From contig JAUILJ010000052.1 of the NCBI GenBank assembly GCA_030433055.1, positions 1-16,535 on the forward strand: DNA of 16,535 bases, given 5' to 3'. The stretch's first letter is position 1, and each line of letters begins with the position of its first letter. Positions 1-6,349 of this stretch are shown here, piece after piece. The stretch comes from Polyangia bacterium (GTDB lineage Bacteria > Myxococcota_A > Polyangia > Polyangiales > Polyangiaceae). The position numbers were made by a program, and so were the translations under genes. The notes below the pieces were generated by a model. The model worked only from the letters and a program-made list of their open reading frames with translations. It ran no database searches and was not told the DNA's origin.

Positions 1-39
1 CCAGCTTCCAGGCCATGGCATGAGACCCAGCGAATCATC

Positions 40-948
40 ATGAGCCCTGGTCTGCCCCCCAATCCCCTGCTTGGTGACACCGCGGAGCGCGATGTCCAGG
101 TTGGCCCGACGGCGCACTACACCGCCTACGCTTGGTTCCGCCTGGGAATGCCCTACGCCGAGTGGTTCAAGACTGCGAAGGGCGCGCGCCTCTTCTGGTC
201 GCTCCGCGTCGGGCTCGAGTGGGTGACCCGGGTCGCACGAAACACCCCGCGGCTCATCGATTACCTCGAGTTCAGGCACCGATCCATCGATCACACATTG
301 GCGCGGCTGGGGCCCGACCGCGTCGTCGAGTTGGGCGCCGGCCTGTCTCGGCGGGGAGTCACCTGGGCCCTCGATCACGGGGTCGACTACGTCGAAGTCG
401 ATCTTCCGCACATGATCGAGGCCAAGAAGCGGCTCCTGCTACGTTTCCCTCGGGCAATTCGGAACACCCTCGACGAACGCCTGACGCTTGCTTGCGCCGA
501 CGTGCTATCGCCCGAGTTCGAGTCATGGCTGGCTCAGCGCCTCGAGGGGAGCAGCCGCCCCGTAGTCATCGCAGAGGGTCTGCTTGGCTACTTCGACAAC
601 GCGGAGCGGCAGCGCCTGGCCAGCGCCGTCGCCGGTGCGCTGAGGCGCTCCCAGGTGCACCGCCACTCGGCGAGCTTCCTGTGCGATCTCCGGGTCAGGA
701 GTCAGGCTTCCAAGACGCGGGCGGCGGTCAAAGCCATGCGTGCGGCGATTCGTATCGTGACGCGCGGCCGCGGGGCACGAGCAGACTTCGAGTCGGAGCA
801 CGCCATCTATCGGCTCTTCACCGGCGCGGGTTTCGACGCAGCCCGCCCAATCGAGCCTGAGCAAGTGCCCGATCTTTCGCGCTCCGACTATGCGAGCTTT
901 CCAATGCGGGTCTGGCACTTCACCCTGACCCCCTCCGGCTCGAGCTGA
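40..948 (+). CDS. Class I SAM-dependent methyltransferase, LCMT/TcmP-like
   Basis: The product (302 aa) is probably an O-methyltransferase of the leucine carboxyl methyltransferase / TcmP / Ppm family (PF04072 type). The sequence shows the SAM-binding motif VVELGAGLSRRG at residues 95-106, an acidic strand-2 motif VEVDLP at 118-123, a strand-4 region LACADV at 150-155, and the family's VVIAEGLLGYF strand at 175-185. A helical N-terminal cap with a RHRSID segment precedes motif I, as is usual. Length matches the family (about 270-310 aa). No signal peptide or membrane segment is seen, so it should be cytoplasmic. The reading frame is open back to base 1, so the start may lie outside the window. 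I chose the ATG at 40 because another frame stops at 41-43, giving a possible ATGA overlap with an upstream gene. The substrate is unknown; bacterial members often act on small molecules. The gene ends 2 nt from the stop of the convergent kinase. Confidence 0.85.
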   Translation: MSPGLPPNPLLGDTAERDVQVGPTAHYTAYAWFRLGMPYAEWFKTAKGARLFWSLRVGLEWVTRVARNTPRLIDYLEFRHRSIDHTLARLGPDRVVELGAGLSRRGVTWALDHGVDYVEVDLPHMIEAKKRLLLRFPRAIRNTLDERLTLACADVLSPEFESWLAQRLEGSSRPVVIAEGLLGYFDNAERQRLASAVAGALRRSQVHRHSASFLCDLRVRSQASKTRAAVKAMRAAIRIVTRGRGARADFESEHAIYRLFTGAGFDAARPIEPEQVPDLSRSDYASFPMRVWHFTLTPSGSS

Positions 949-957
949 CGCTAGCCG
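936..957. terminator. Hairpin spanning both stop codons of the convergent gene pair
   Basis: CGGCT at 936-940 pairs with AGCCG at 953-957, and AGC at 943-945 pairs with GCT at 950-952. This leaves a TGAC loop and a 2-nt bulge (941-942). The loop contains the TGA stop of the methyltransferase (946-948), and the 3' arm contains the TAG (minus strand, 953-951) of the kinase. There is no U-tract, so factor-independent termination is doubtful. It may act as a bidirectional end point or stabilise the 3' ends. Confidence 0.3.
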
Positions 958-2915
958 ACGATCGCACTCACGACGCGCTCCCGGGTGCTGGGACGCGTGT
1001 CGAGGGTCGGCATGTTCGGCAAGTTGTCTTGATCCGGAATCAGCTGCCGGAGCTGCCACGCGTGCAGCAGCAGGTTCCGCTCCGCCCGAGCGTAGGCGTC
1101 CATCGTGCGCGACAGACCGCCAAAGACCATCAGCACCACGATGGTGTGAAACAGCACGACGCCGACCGTCGTCGGAATCAGCGCCAAGTCCGCGAGCCAG
1201 GAGCGGACGAGCAACTCACCCGCCTGGAAATGCGCTACCTGGGGGAACAGGCCCAGCCACTCGAGGACCAGCGGTAGCAACATCGCGCCGAAGGCGCCGA
1301 TCAGCATCCGAGTGTGATTCGCCCCTCGCACCCGGGTGTGGAGCATGTGCATCGTCATGACGGCCAGCGCCAGAACCGGGACCATCACCCACGAGCCAAG
1401 CATCGCCGAGACGGCCGCCACGCCCACGTAGTCGCCGCAACACAGGGCCGTCGAGAGACCTCGCGAGACGTGCTTGATTCGAGCACACACCAGGTTCGCC
1501 ACGCTGAGCGCGAACGCCAGACCGATCAGGATACCCAAGAAGAGGTAGCTCCTGACGCCTTGGGTAAACAAGAGCGGTACCAGCAGCAGCCACCCCAGGT
1601 GCCCAACACCCAGCGAGCGCAATCGGTGCTTCAGGTCCGTTTGCTCCACCCCCTCGACCTCGCGCTGAGCGTCCGGAGGCAGCTGCTTCGGCGGCACCGC
1701 GAGCAAATTGACCAAGGTGCTGGTCGCACCCTGGTGCGAGGGGTCGAGCGCCAGCGCGGTGGTGACTTCCCGCATAGCACGAGCGCGGTGCTGAGCGGCC
1801 TGAGCCGGGTCATTTTCCACATGGCTATGAGCTAGAGCGACCTGCGCCATGGCAGCGCGCTCTGCTGCCATCCCCTGGCGTGCTTCCGTGTCGCGAGAGC
1901 CATCGAGCAGGCGCTCGATCGCTTCATGCACGGCCCGCGCCGTGGGTCGCTGCGCGGGATCGCTCGCCGTCGCGGTGATGCAGAGCTCGTCGAGCTCTGG
2001 CGGCACATTGCGATGGGGCGCGCGAGCGCTGGGTCGCCCCTGGGTGCCCATGAGCGTCGAGTTGAAGATGTCGTCGACGTTCTCGGCGTTGTGCATCGGC
2101 TCGAGCGAGGCGAGCTCGAAGAGGATCGCGCCCAGCGCGTAGATATCCGCTTTCGCATCTACCAGCTCGGCACCGCGGATCTGTTCCGGTGGCATGTAGC
2201 CAGGGGTGCCGAGCACACTGCCCGCCCGCGTCGTCAAGTTGTGCAGATCGGGCAGGCTGACCCGCTGGCTGGCTGGCGCCACGCCAGAGTCGTCGCTGCC
2301 CGGGAGCTTCGCAAGCCCCCAGTCGAGCACGATGACTTCACCGAAGTCTCCAAGCATGATGTTGGCAGGCTTGAGGTCACGATGCACCACGCCGCGAGAG
2401 TGGGCGTAGGCGACCGTCAGGCAAACGTTGCTGAACGCGTTGAGCAGCTTGCGTCGAGAGTAGCGATTGGAGATGTCCCGATCTCCATTCTGCAAGCCGA
2501 ATATCACGGCTTCGAGCGTCAGCCCTTTGACTCGACGCATGGTGAAGTAGGCCTCCCCGTTGGGCCCCTCCCCAATGTCGTATACCGGCACGATGCTCGG
2601 GTGCTCGAGCTGCCCCTGAACCCTTGCCTCGCGGAAAAATCTCTCGCGCATCTGGACGCTTCCGCCGTACTCCGAGCGCACCAGCTTCATGGCCACGTCA
2701 CGCCCGACCCGTCGGTCGTGGCACAGCTGGACGGTGCCCATGCCCCCTTCCCCGAGGTTGTCACGCGGTTCGTAGCGCACCGCGAAATCACCGCTGAGGG
2801 TCCCCCCCCGAGGATCGACGTGGCCAACGTTGGAGACCACGGTCGGGTCATCGAACGTTGGGCGGTATGGCGCAGCGCGGCGCGTGACCTGAGCTCCAGA
2901 CGGATCACCAGTCAT
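951..2915 (-). CDS. Ser/Thr protein kinase with C-terminal multi-pass membrane domain
   Basis: This is a Hanks-type kinase of about 654 aa. The kinase domain spans residues 49-340: glycine loop LGEGGMGTV at 54-62, ATP lysine K77 (VAMKLV), catalytic loop HRDLKPAN at 178-185, DWG in place of DFG at 198-200, and GTPGYMPPEQ at 236-245. A helical, TPR-like stretch (341-430, including ALALDPSHQ) follows. About six hydrophobic segments lie between 438 and 602, then a short cytosolic tail with HAWQLRQLIP at 618-627. All catalytic residues are present, so it should be active, with the catalytic domain cytoplasmic and the membrane part possibly sensory. The frame is open further upstream to an ATG at 3038, but that would run across the divergent promoter region and adds sequence with no domain. 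ATGs at 2915 or 2927 are preferred, and neither has a clear Shine-Dalgarno. A run of eight G lies near residues 36-38. The substrate is unknown. Confidence 0.9.
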   Translation of the reverse strand: MTGDPSGAQVTRRAAPYRPTFDDPTVVSNVGHVDPRGGTLSGDFAVRYEPRDNLGEGGMGTVQLCHDRRVGRDVAMKLVRSEYGGSVQMRERFFREARVQGQLEHPSIVPVYDIGEGPNGEAYFTMRRVKGLTLEAVIFGLQNGDRDISNRYSRRKLLNAFSNVCLTVAYAHSRGVVHRDLKPANIMLGDFGEVIVLDWGLAKLPGSDDSGVAPASQRVSLPDLHNLTTRAGSVLGTPGYMPPEQIRGAELVDAKADIYALGAILFELASLEPMHNAENVDDIFNSTLMGTQGRPSARAPHRNVPPELDELCITATASDPAQRPTARAVHEAIERLLDGSRDTEARQGMAAERAAMAQVALAHSHVENDPAQAAQHRARAMREVTTALALDPSHQGATSTLVNLLAVPPKQLPPDAQREVEGVEQTDLKHRLRSLGVGHLGWLLLVPLLFTQGVRSYLFLGILIGLAFALSVANLVCARIKHVSRGLSTALCCGDYVGVAAVSAMLGSWVMVPVLALAVMTMHMLHTRVRGANHTRMLIGAFGAMLLPLVLEWLGLFPQVAHFQAGELLVRSWLADLALIPTTVGVVLFHTIVVLMVFGGLSRTMDAYARAERNLLLHAWQLRQLIPDQDNLPNMPTLDTRPSTRERVVSAIVG

Positions 2916-2917
2916 AG

Positions 2918-2938
2918 CGTCGCGCATGTTACGCGACG
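2918..2938 (-). promoter_or_regulatory. Perfect 7-bp inverted repeat just before the kinase start
   Basis: CGTCGCG (2918-2924) and CGCGACG (2932-2938) form a perfect dyad with a 7-nt spacer. In the minus-strand transcript the hairpin ends 2 nt before the ATG at 2915 and places the alternative ATG (2927-2925) in its loop, where a ribosome binding site would normally sit. It could be an operator in the divergent promoter region or an RNA hairpin limiting translation. Which of these applies cannot be decided from sequence. Confidence 0.35.
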
Positions 2939-3044
2939 GATACGGAGCCGTGCATGAAAGCCAGGCTTGTATGCCTCGGGTTTCAAGCGCTGCGGAAATG
3001 TCGCCGGAAGTCCCGAATTTTACAGGGTGGCGACGCACCTACAT

Positions 3045-3048
3045 GGAG
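3045..3048 (+). promoter_or_regulatory. Ribosome binding site that sets the histidine kinase start
   Basis: GGAG at 3045-3048 sits 5 nt before the ATG at 3054. This favours 3054 over the in-frame ATG at 2967, which would add 29 residues lacking domain character and overlap the divergent promoter region. Confidence 0.55.
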
Positions 3049-3053
3049 CAGGT

Positions 3054-5402
3054 ATGCTGAGCCCGATGGATGCGTCCCCAGAGACGGCTGCTTCTGGCCT
3101 GGAAGAGGTGCTGCGGGACGCCCTCGATGCGGTCGAAGACGCGGCGCTCTTGGTGAGCGAAGCGGGCGACATCTATTACGGAAACCTCTCCGCGAGCGAA
3201 CTGCTCAAGCTGCGCTCGAGCGACCTGATCGCACGAAAAGTGTGGCAGCTTTCGGTGAGCCCCTGGCGGGACGCCCGTGCCTGGGGCGTCGCGGCGGCTG
3301 AACTCCGCGATGGCCGCGTGCGCCGCGGGAGCGGAGTGCTGCGTCGCGCCGACGGGGAGACGCTCGAGGTCGATTTGAGCCTCCGGCTCTCCAAGAGCGG
3401 CTGGGTGATCCTCACGGCTCGCGACGCGTCGGCCCGACTCGACGCCAGCAAGCAGGTGCAGGCCGCGGAGAAGCAGCTCGAGAGCATCCTCGACAGCATC
3501 GCTGACGCGGTGATCATCACCGACCTCAACGGCCGAGTGCAGAAGATGAACCGTGTCGCGGAGCAACTCACCGGCTACTCCCGCGAGGCAGCGTTCGGGC
3601 ACCGCCTGAAGAGCATCGTGCGCATCTTCGAGGACCCGAGCGCGAAGCCAGCGAGCATCGTGCGCGCGGTGATCGAAGGCGGCGTGGTGGTGGTGTTTGG
3701 TGATCGCGCACGCCTGCAGACCCGCGACGAGCGCAACGTGTCCATCGAAGGTGTGGCAGGGCCAATCCGGGATGAGAGCGGCTCCATCACTGGGGTCGCC
3801 GTAGTCTTCCGAGACTGGACCCACGAACGGCGTGCTCAAGACGCGCTCAAGCGTTCGGAGGCGAGCTTTCGCAGTCTCAGCGAGGGTCTCCCCGTCGCGC
3901 TGTGGGTGACCCGCGAAGAGCGCGTGGTGTACGCCAACCCAGCCGCGCTCGCCCTGAACCAAGTCGACGGCCTGGAGGACATCCAGGGCAGCCGGTTGGT
4001 GCACCTGATCCACGAGGCAGACCAGGAGGCATTTCTGCAGCATCTGCGAGACGAACGACCAGAGTTTCGCGAGACGCGGGTGCTCCGCCGTGACGACAGC
4101 GTCGCCTATGCCGAGCTCGCGTCCATGCCGCTCATCTTCAATGGCAAGCCGGGGGTCGTCACCATCGGTCGCGATCTAACCGAGCGACGCGCCCTCGAGG
4201 CCCAGCTTCGCGTTTCCGAGCGGATGGTGAGCGTGGGTACGCTCGCTGCAGGCGTAGCCCACGAGATCAACAACCCGCTGGCCTACGTGCTCGCCAACCT
4301 CGAGCAAGCGCAGCAGTCGCTCGATGGCTTGAGCGGCCGGGTCGAGACCAGCCTGCTCGAAGAGCTACGGGATCTGGTCGGTGAAGGATTCCAGGGCGCG
4401 GATCGGGTGAGACGCATCGTTCGAGACCTCGGGACGTTCTCGCGGTCTGACGATGACGTGGTCGGGCTAGTCGACGTAACCCAGGCCCTGGAGAGCGCCA
4501 TCGCCATGGCGCAGAACGAGATCCGCCATCGCGCGCGGCTGATCCGAGACTACTCCTCCGACCTTCCGATGGTCAGCGCCAATGAAGCAAGGCTGGCACA
4601 AGTATTCCTGAACTTGCTGATGAACGCGGCGCAGGCCTTGGATGATGGCCGCGCGGAAACGAATGAGATCCGCGTGCGCACGAGGCACCGCGGAGACGAG
4701 ATCATCGTCGAGATCAGCGACACCGGGCCAGGCATCCCGAGCGAGCTTCGTCAGCGGATCTTCGACCCGTTCTTCACCACGAAGCCGGTAGGCGAAGGCG
4801 TGGGGCTCGGGCTCTCGATTTGCCACTCCATCGTGGCCGCGTACTCCGGGCATGTGTCCATCGTCGATGAAGGGGATGCCGACGCCAGCCTGCGCTGGGG
4901 CTCCATCTTTCGCGTGCACCTACCCGCGTCCAGCGCGCTACCCAAGCCTGCGGAGCTGCCGCCCCCCAGCCTGTCCAAGGCTCGCGCCGCGCGGGTGCTC
5001 ATCGTCGACGATGAGCCCGTCGTGCTCAAGGCCCTGCGCCGGATCCTCAAGCAGCATGAAGTCGAGCTAGCTCACAGCGGCAAGCAAGCGCTGGAGCGCC
5101 TGCTGGGCAACGACGAGCAGTTCGACGTCATCGTGTGCGACATGATGATGCCCGAAGTCAGCGGCCTCGAGGTGTATCAGCGGCTGGAGGCCGAAGCGCC
5201 CGAGATCGCGCTCCGCATGGTGTTCATGACCGGAGGCGCGTTCACCCCTGCGGCGCGTGAGTTCCTGGCAGAGCACAAGGACCGCTGGCTCGAGAAGCCA
5301 TTCGATCGGCAGCGGGTCTTGGACCTCGTGCAGGAAGTGCTCTTCGAGACCACGGAAGAGGACACGGCGCGGCGCAACGAAGAGCTCAACCCGCCGGGTT
5401 GA
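3054..5402 (+). CDS. Hybrid sensor histidine kinase: three PAS, HisKA, HATPase, receiver
   Basis: A soluble hybrid histidine kinase of 782 aa. In order it has PAS domains at about 24-125, 141-262 and 268-382 (the second and third ending in PAC-like VVFRDWTHERRAQ and TIGRDLTERR). Next comes the HisKA dimerisation helix with GTLAAGVAHEINNPLAY (phosphoacceptor H403). The ATPase domain has N-box NLLMNAAQA at 520-528, G1 DTGPG at 556-560, FDPFFTTKP at 570-578 and G2 GVGLGLS at 582-588. A C-terminal receiver (647-765) carries acidic D652/D653, phosphoacceptor D696 (VIVCDMMMP), T726 and K748. All catalytic residues are intact. There are no membrane segments or signal peptide, so it should sense an intracellular cue through its PAS domains. 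There is no DNA-binding output, so phosphate probably passes to a separate phosphotransfer or response regulator protein. It is divergent from the membrane Ser/Thr kinase, with 138 bp between starts, and ends in a strong hairpin. The PAS ligand is unknown. Confidence 0.93.
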   Translation: MLSPMDASPETAASGLEEVLRDALDAVEDAALLVSEAGDIYYGNLSASELLKLRSSDLIARKVWQLSVSPWRDARAWGVAAAELRDGRVRRGSGVLRRADGETLEVDLSLRLSKSGWVILTARDASARLDASKQVQAAEKQLESILDSIADAVIITDLNGRVQKMNRVAEQLTGYSREAAFGHRLKSIVRIFEDPSAKPASIVRAVIEGGVVVVFGDRARLQTRDERNVSIEGVAGPIRDESGSITGVAVVFRDWTHERRAQDALKRSEASFRSLSEGLPVALWVTREERVVYANPAALALNQVDGLEDIQGSRLVHLIHEADQEAFLQHLRDERPEFRETRVLRRDDSVAYAELASMPLIFNGKPGVVTIGRDLTERRALEAQLRVSERMVSVGTLAAGVAHEINNPLAYVLANLEQAQQSLDGLSGRVETSLLEELRDLVGEGFQGADRVRRIVRDLGTFSRSDDDVVGLVDVTQALESAIAMAQNEIRHRARLIRDYSSDLPMVSANEARLAQVFLNLLMNAAQALDDGRAETNEIRVRTRHRGDEIIVEISDTGPGIPSELRQRIFDPFFTTKPVGEGVGLGLSICHSIVAAYSGHVSIVDEGDADASLRWGSIFRVHLPASSALPKPAELPPPSLSKARAARVLIVDDEPVVLKALRRILKQHEVELAHSGKQALERLLGNDEQFDVIVCDMMMPEVSGLEVYQRLEAEAPEIALRMVFMTGGAFTPAAREFLAEHKDRWLEKPFDRQRVLDLVQEVLFETTEEDTARRNEELNPPG

Positions 5403-5407
5403 GCTCT
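5381..5407. terminator. Perfect 12-bp hairpin overlapping the histidine kinase stop codon
   Basis: AGAGCTCAACCC (5381-5392) and GGGTTGAGCTCT (5396-5407) are exact reverse complements separated by a 3-nt GCC loop. The TGA stop of the histidine kinase (5400-5402) lies in the 3' arm. It sits between convergent genes (the transporter ends at 5484), so it can fold in both transcripts. No U-tract follows on either strand, so it is a terminator-like or 3'-protecting hairpin rather than a canonical intrinsic terminator. A 10-bp palindrome, GCCACGTGGC, lies just beyond at 5417-5426. Confidence 0.6.
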
Positions 5408-5483
5408 CGCGCACGCGCCACGTGGCCCTCTCCGGGGACGGCTGAGGACCCGGACGAACAGGCTGCACGCCCGATCGGTGTGG

Positions 5484-6293
5484 CTAGAGAGTCGAGCCGT
5501 CGATCTCCACGTTGTCTGGCAACTCGAGGTAGCGACGCAGCCAGCGTACCAGGAGGTAGAACGGGATGGTGTCGAGGAGCGCCGCGACCATCTTGAACAA
5601 GTAGTTCGAGACCAGCAGGCCAAGCAGCACCCGGAGCGTCATGTCGCCCCGCAAGAAGGCGGCGCCGAACGTCACCCCGATCACCATGGTCGCGTCCACC
5701 AGCTGACTCACCAGCGTCGAGCCGTTGTTGCGCAGCCACAAGTGCCTGCCCCGAGTCAGCTTCTTCCAGAAGTGAAACAGGTACACGTCGCAGAACTGCG
5801 CTGCCATGTAGGCGAGCATCGACGCGAACACGGCGCCGCTCGTACACGAATAGACCAACGAGTAGAGCTCCACCGTGCCCTCTACCTTATTTCCGTCGGG
5901 CAAGAAAACGGGTTGCGACAACTGAAGCGTTTGCCACGGCGCCTGTACCTCCGGAGGCACCGACGGGATCTGGTGGCCGAGCCACATCACACCGATGACC
6001 AGCAGGTTCAGGCCGAGGCCGACCCACACCACCCAGTTGGCTCTTCGCTGCCCGTAGAGCTCGCTGATCAGGTCCGTGCAAAGGAACGTGAGCGGGTAAG
6101 GCAACACGCCGATCGCGAGCGAAAGCGGCCCCAGCTGGATGAACCGAGTAATGCTGATGATGTTCAGCATGGCCATCGCACCCAGGAACACGCCCGCGAG
6201 CATCAGGAACACCCGCTCGCGGCGCGTCCAGCGCTGGATCAGGTGGTCCGGAACGTCGTGCACCTCACTCTCGATGCCTTCACCGACTGCCAT
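5484..6293 (-). CDS. Queuosine precursor transporter, YhhQ/QPTR (VUT) family
   Basis: An integral membrane protein of 269 aa resembling the PF02592 family, whose characterised member E. coli YhhQ imports preQ0/preQ1 for tRNA queuosine synthesis. Family features include LPYPLTFLCTDLISELYG at 64-81, AYMAAQFCDVYLFHFWKKLT at 161-180, and LRNNGSTLVSQLVDATMVI at 187-205. About six hydrophobic segments are seen: 27-48, 54-76, 87-108, 150-174, 198-214 and 222-251. It is somewhat longer than YhhQ (about 220 aa), mainly because of a polar loop at about 109-145 and an acidic N-terminal tail. It is the last of three minus-strand genes, 55 nt after the hydrolase lipoprotein. I found no preQ1 riboswitch in that short gap. 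The ATG at 6293 lacks a clear ribosome binding site. The family call is firm; the exact substrate (preQ0, preQ1 or queuine) is inferred. Confidence 0.88.
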   Translation of the reverse strand: MAVGEGIESEVHDVPDHLIQRWTRRERVFLMLAGVFLGAMAMLNIISITRFIQLGPLSLAIGVLPYPLTFLCTDLISELYGQRRANWVVWVGLGLNLLVIGVMWLGHQIPSVPPEVQAPWQTLQLSQPVFLPDGNKVEGTVELYSLVYSCTSGAVFASMLAYMAAQFCDVYLFHFWKKLTRGRHLWLRNNGSTLVSQLVDATMVIGVTFGAAFLRGDMTLRVLLGLLVSNYLFKMVAALLDTIPFYLLVRWLRRYLELPDNVEIDGSTL

Positions 6294-6330
6294 GCCGCCG
6301 GAGCATAATGTCCAGCCGGCGCGCTTCGCC

Positions 6331-6349
6331 GAAAAACGTCAGCCCTGAC
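6331..6349 (-). terminator. Weak hairpin plus T-run after the hydrolase lipoprotein gene
   Basis: On the minus strand, overlapping the TAG stop, GTCAG and CTGAC (6349-6338) are complementary with a 2-nt centre, so about 4-5 bp can pair. One base later comes a run of five T (6336-6332). The stem is short, so termination would be partial. If it works, it would reduce expression of the downstream transporter gene. Confidence 0.3.

Noticed and set aside
1926..2957. 343-residue plus-strand open frame opposite the membrane kinase domain
   Set aside because: Shadow of the catalytic domain on the other strand; no motif and no ribosome binding site.
2916..3053. Upstream extensions of both divergent kinase frames
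   Set aside because: The frames to 3038 (-) and 2967 (+) overlap each other across the only promoter space. A GGAG before 3054 and the absence of domain text support the shorter starts.
3039..4043. 334-residue minus-strand open frame opposite the PAS domains
   Set aside because: Antisense to the histidine kinase and without recognisable motifs.
5478..6308. 276-residue plus-strand open frame covering the transporter
   Set aside because: It is antisense to a protein with clear membrane segments and family motifs. Its translation is rich in His, Gln, Arg and Glu, typical of a complementary-strand shadow in GC-rich DNA.
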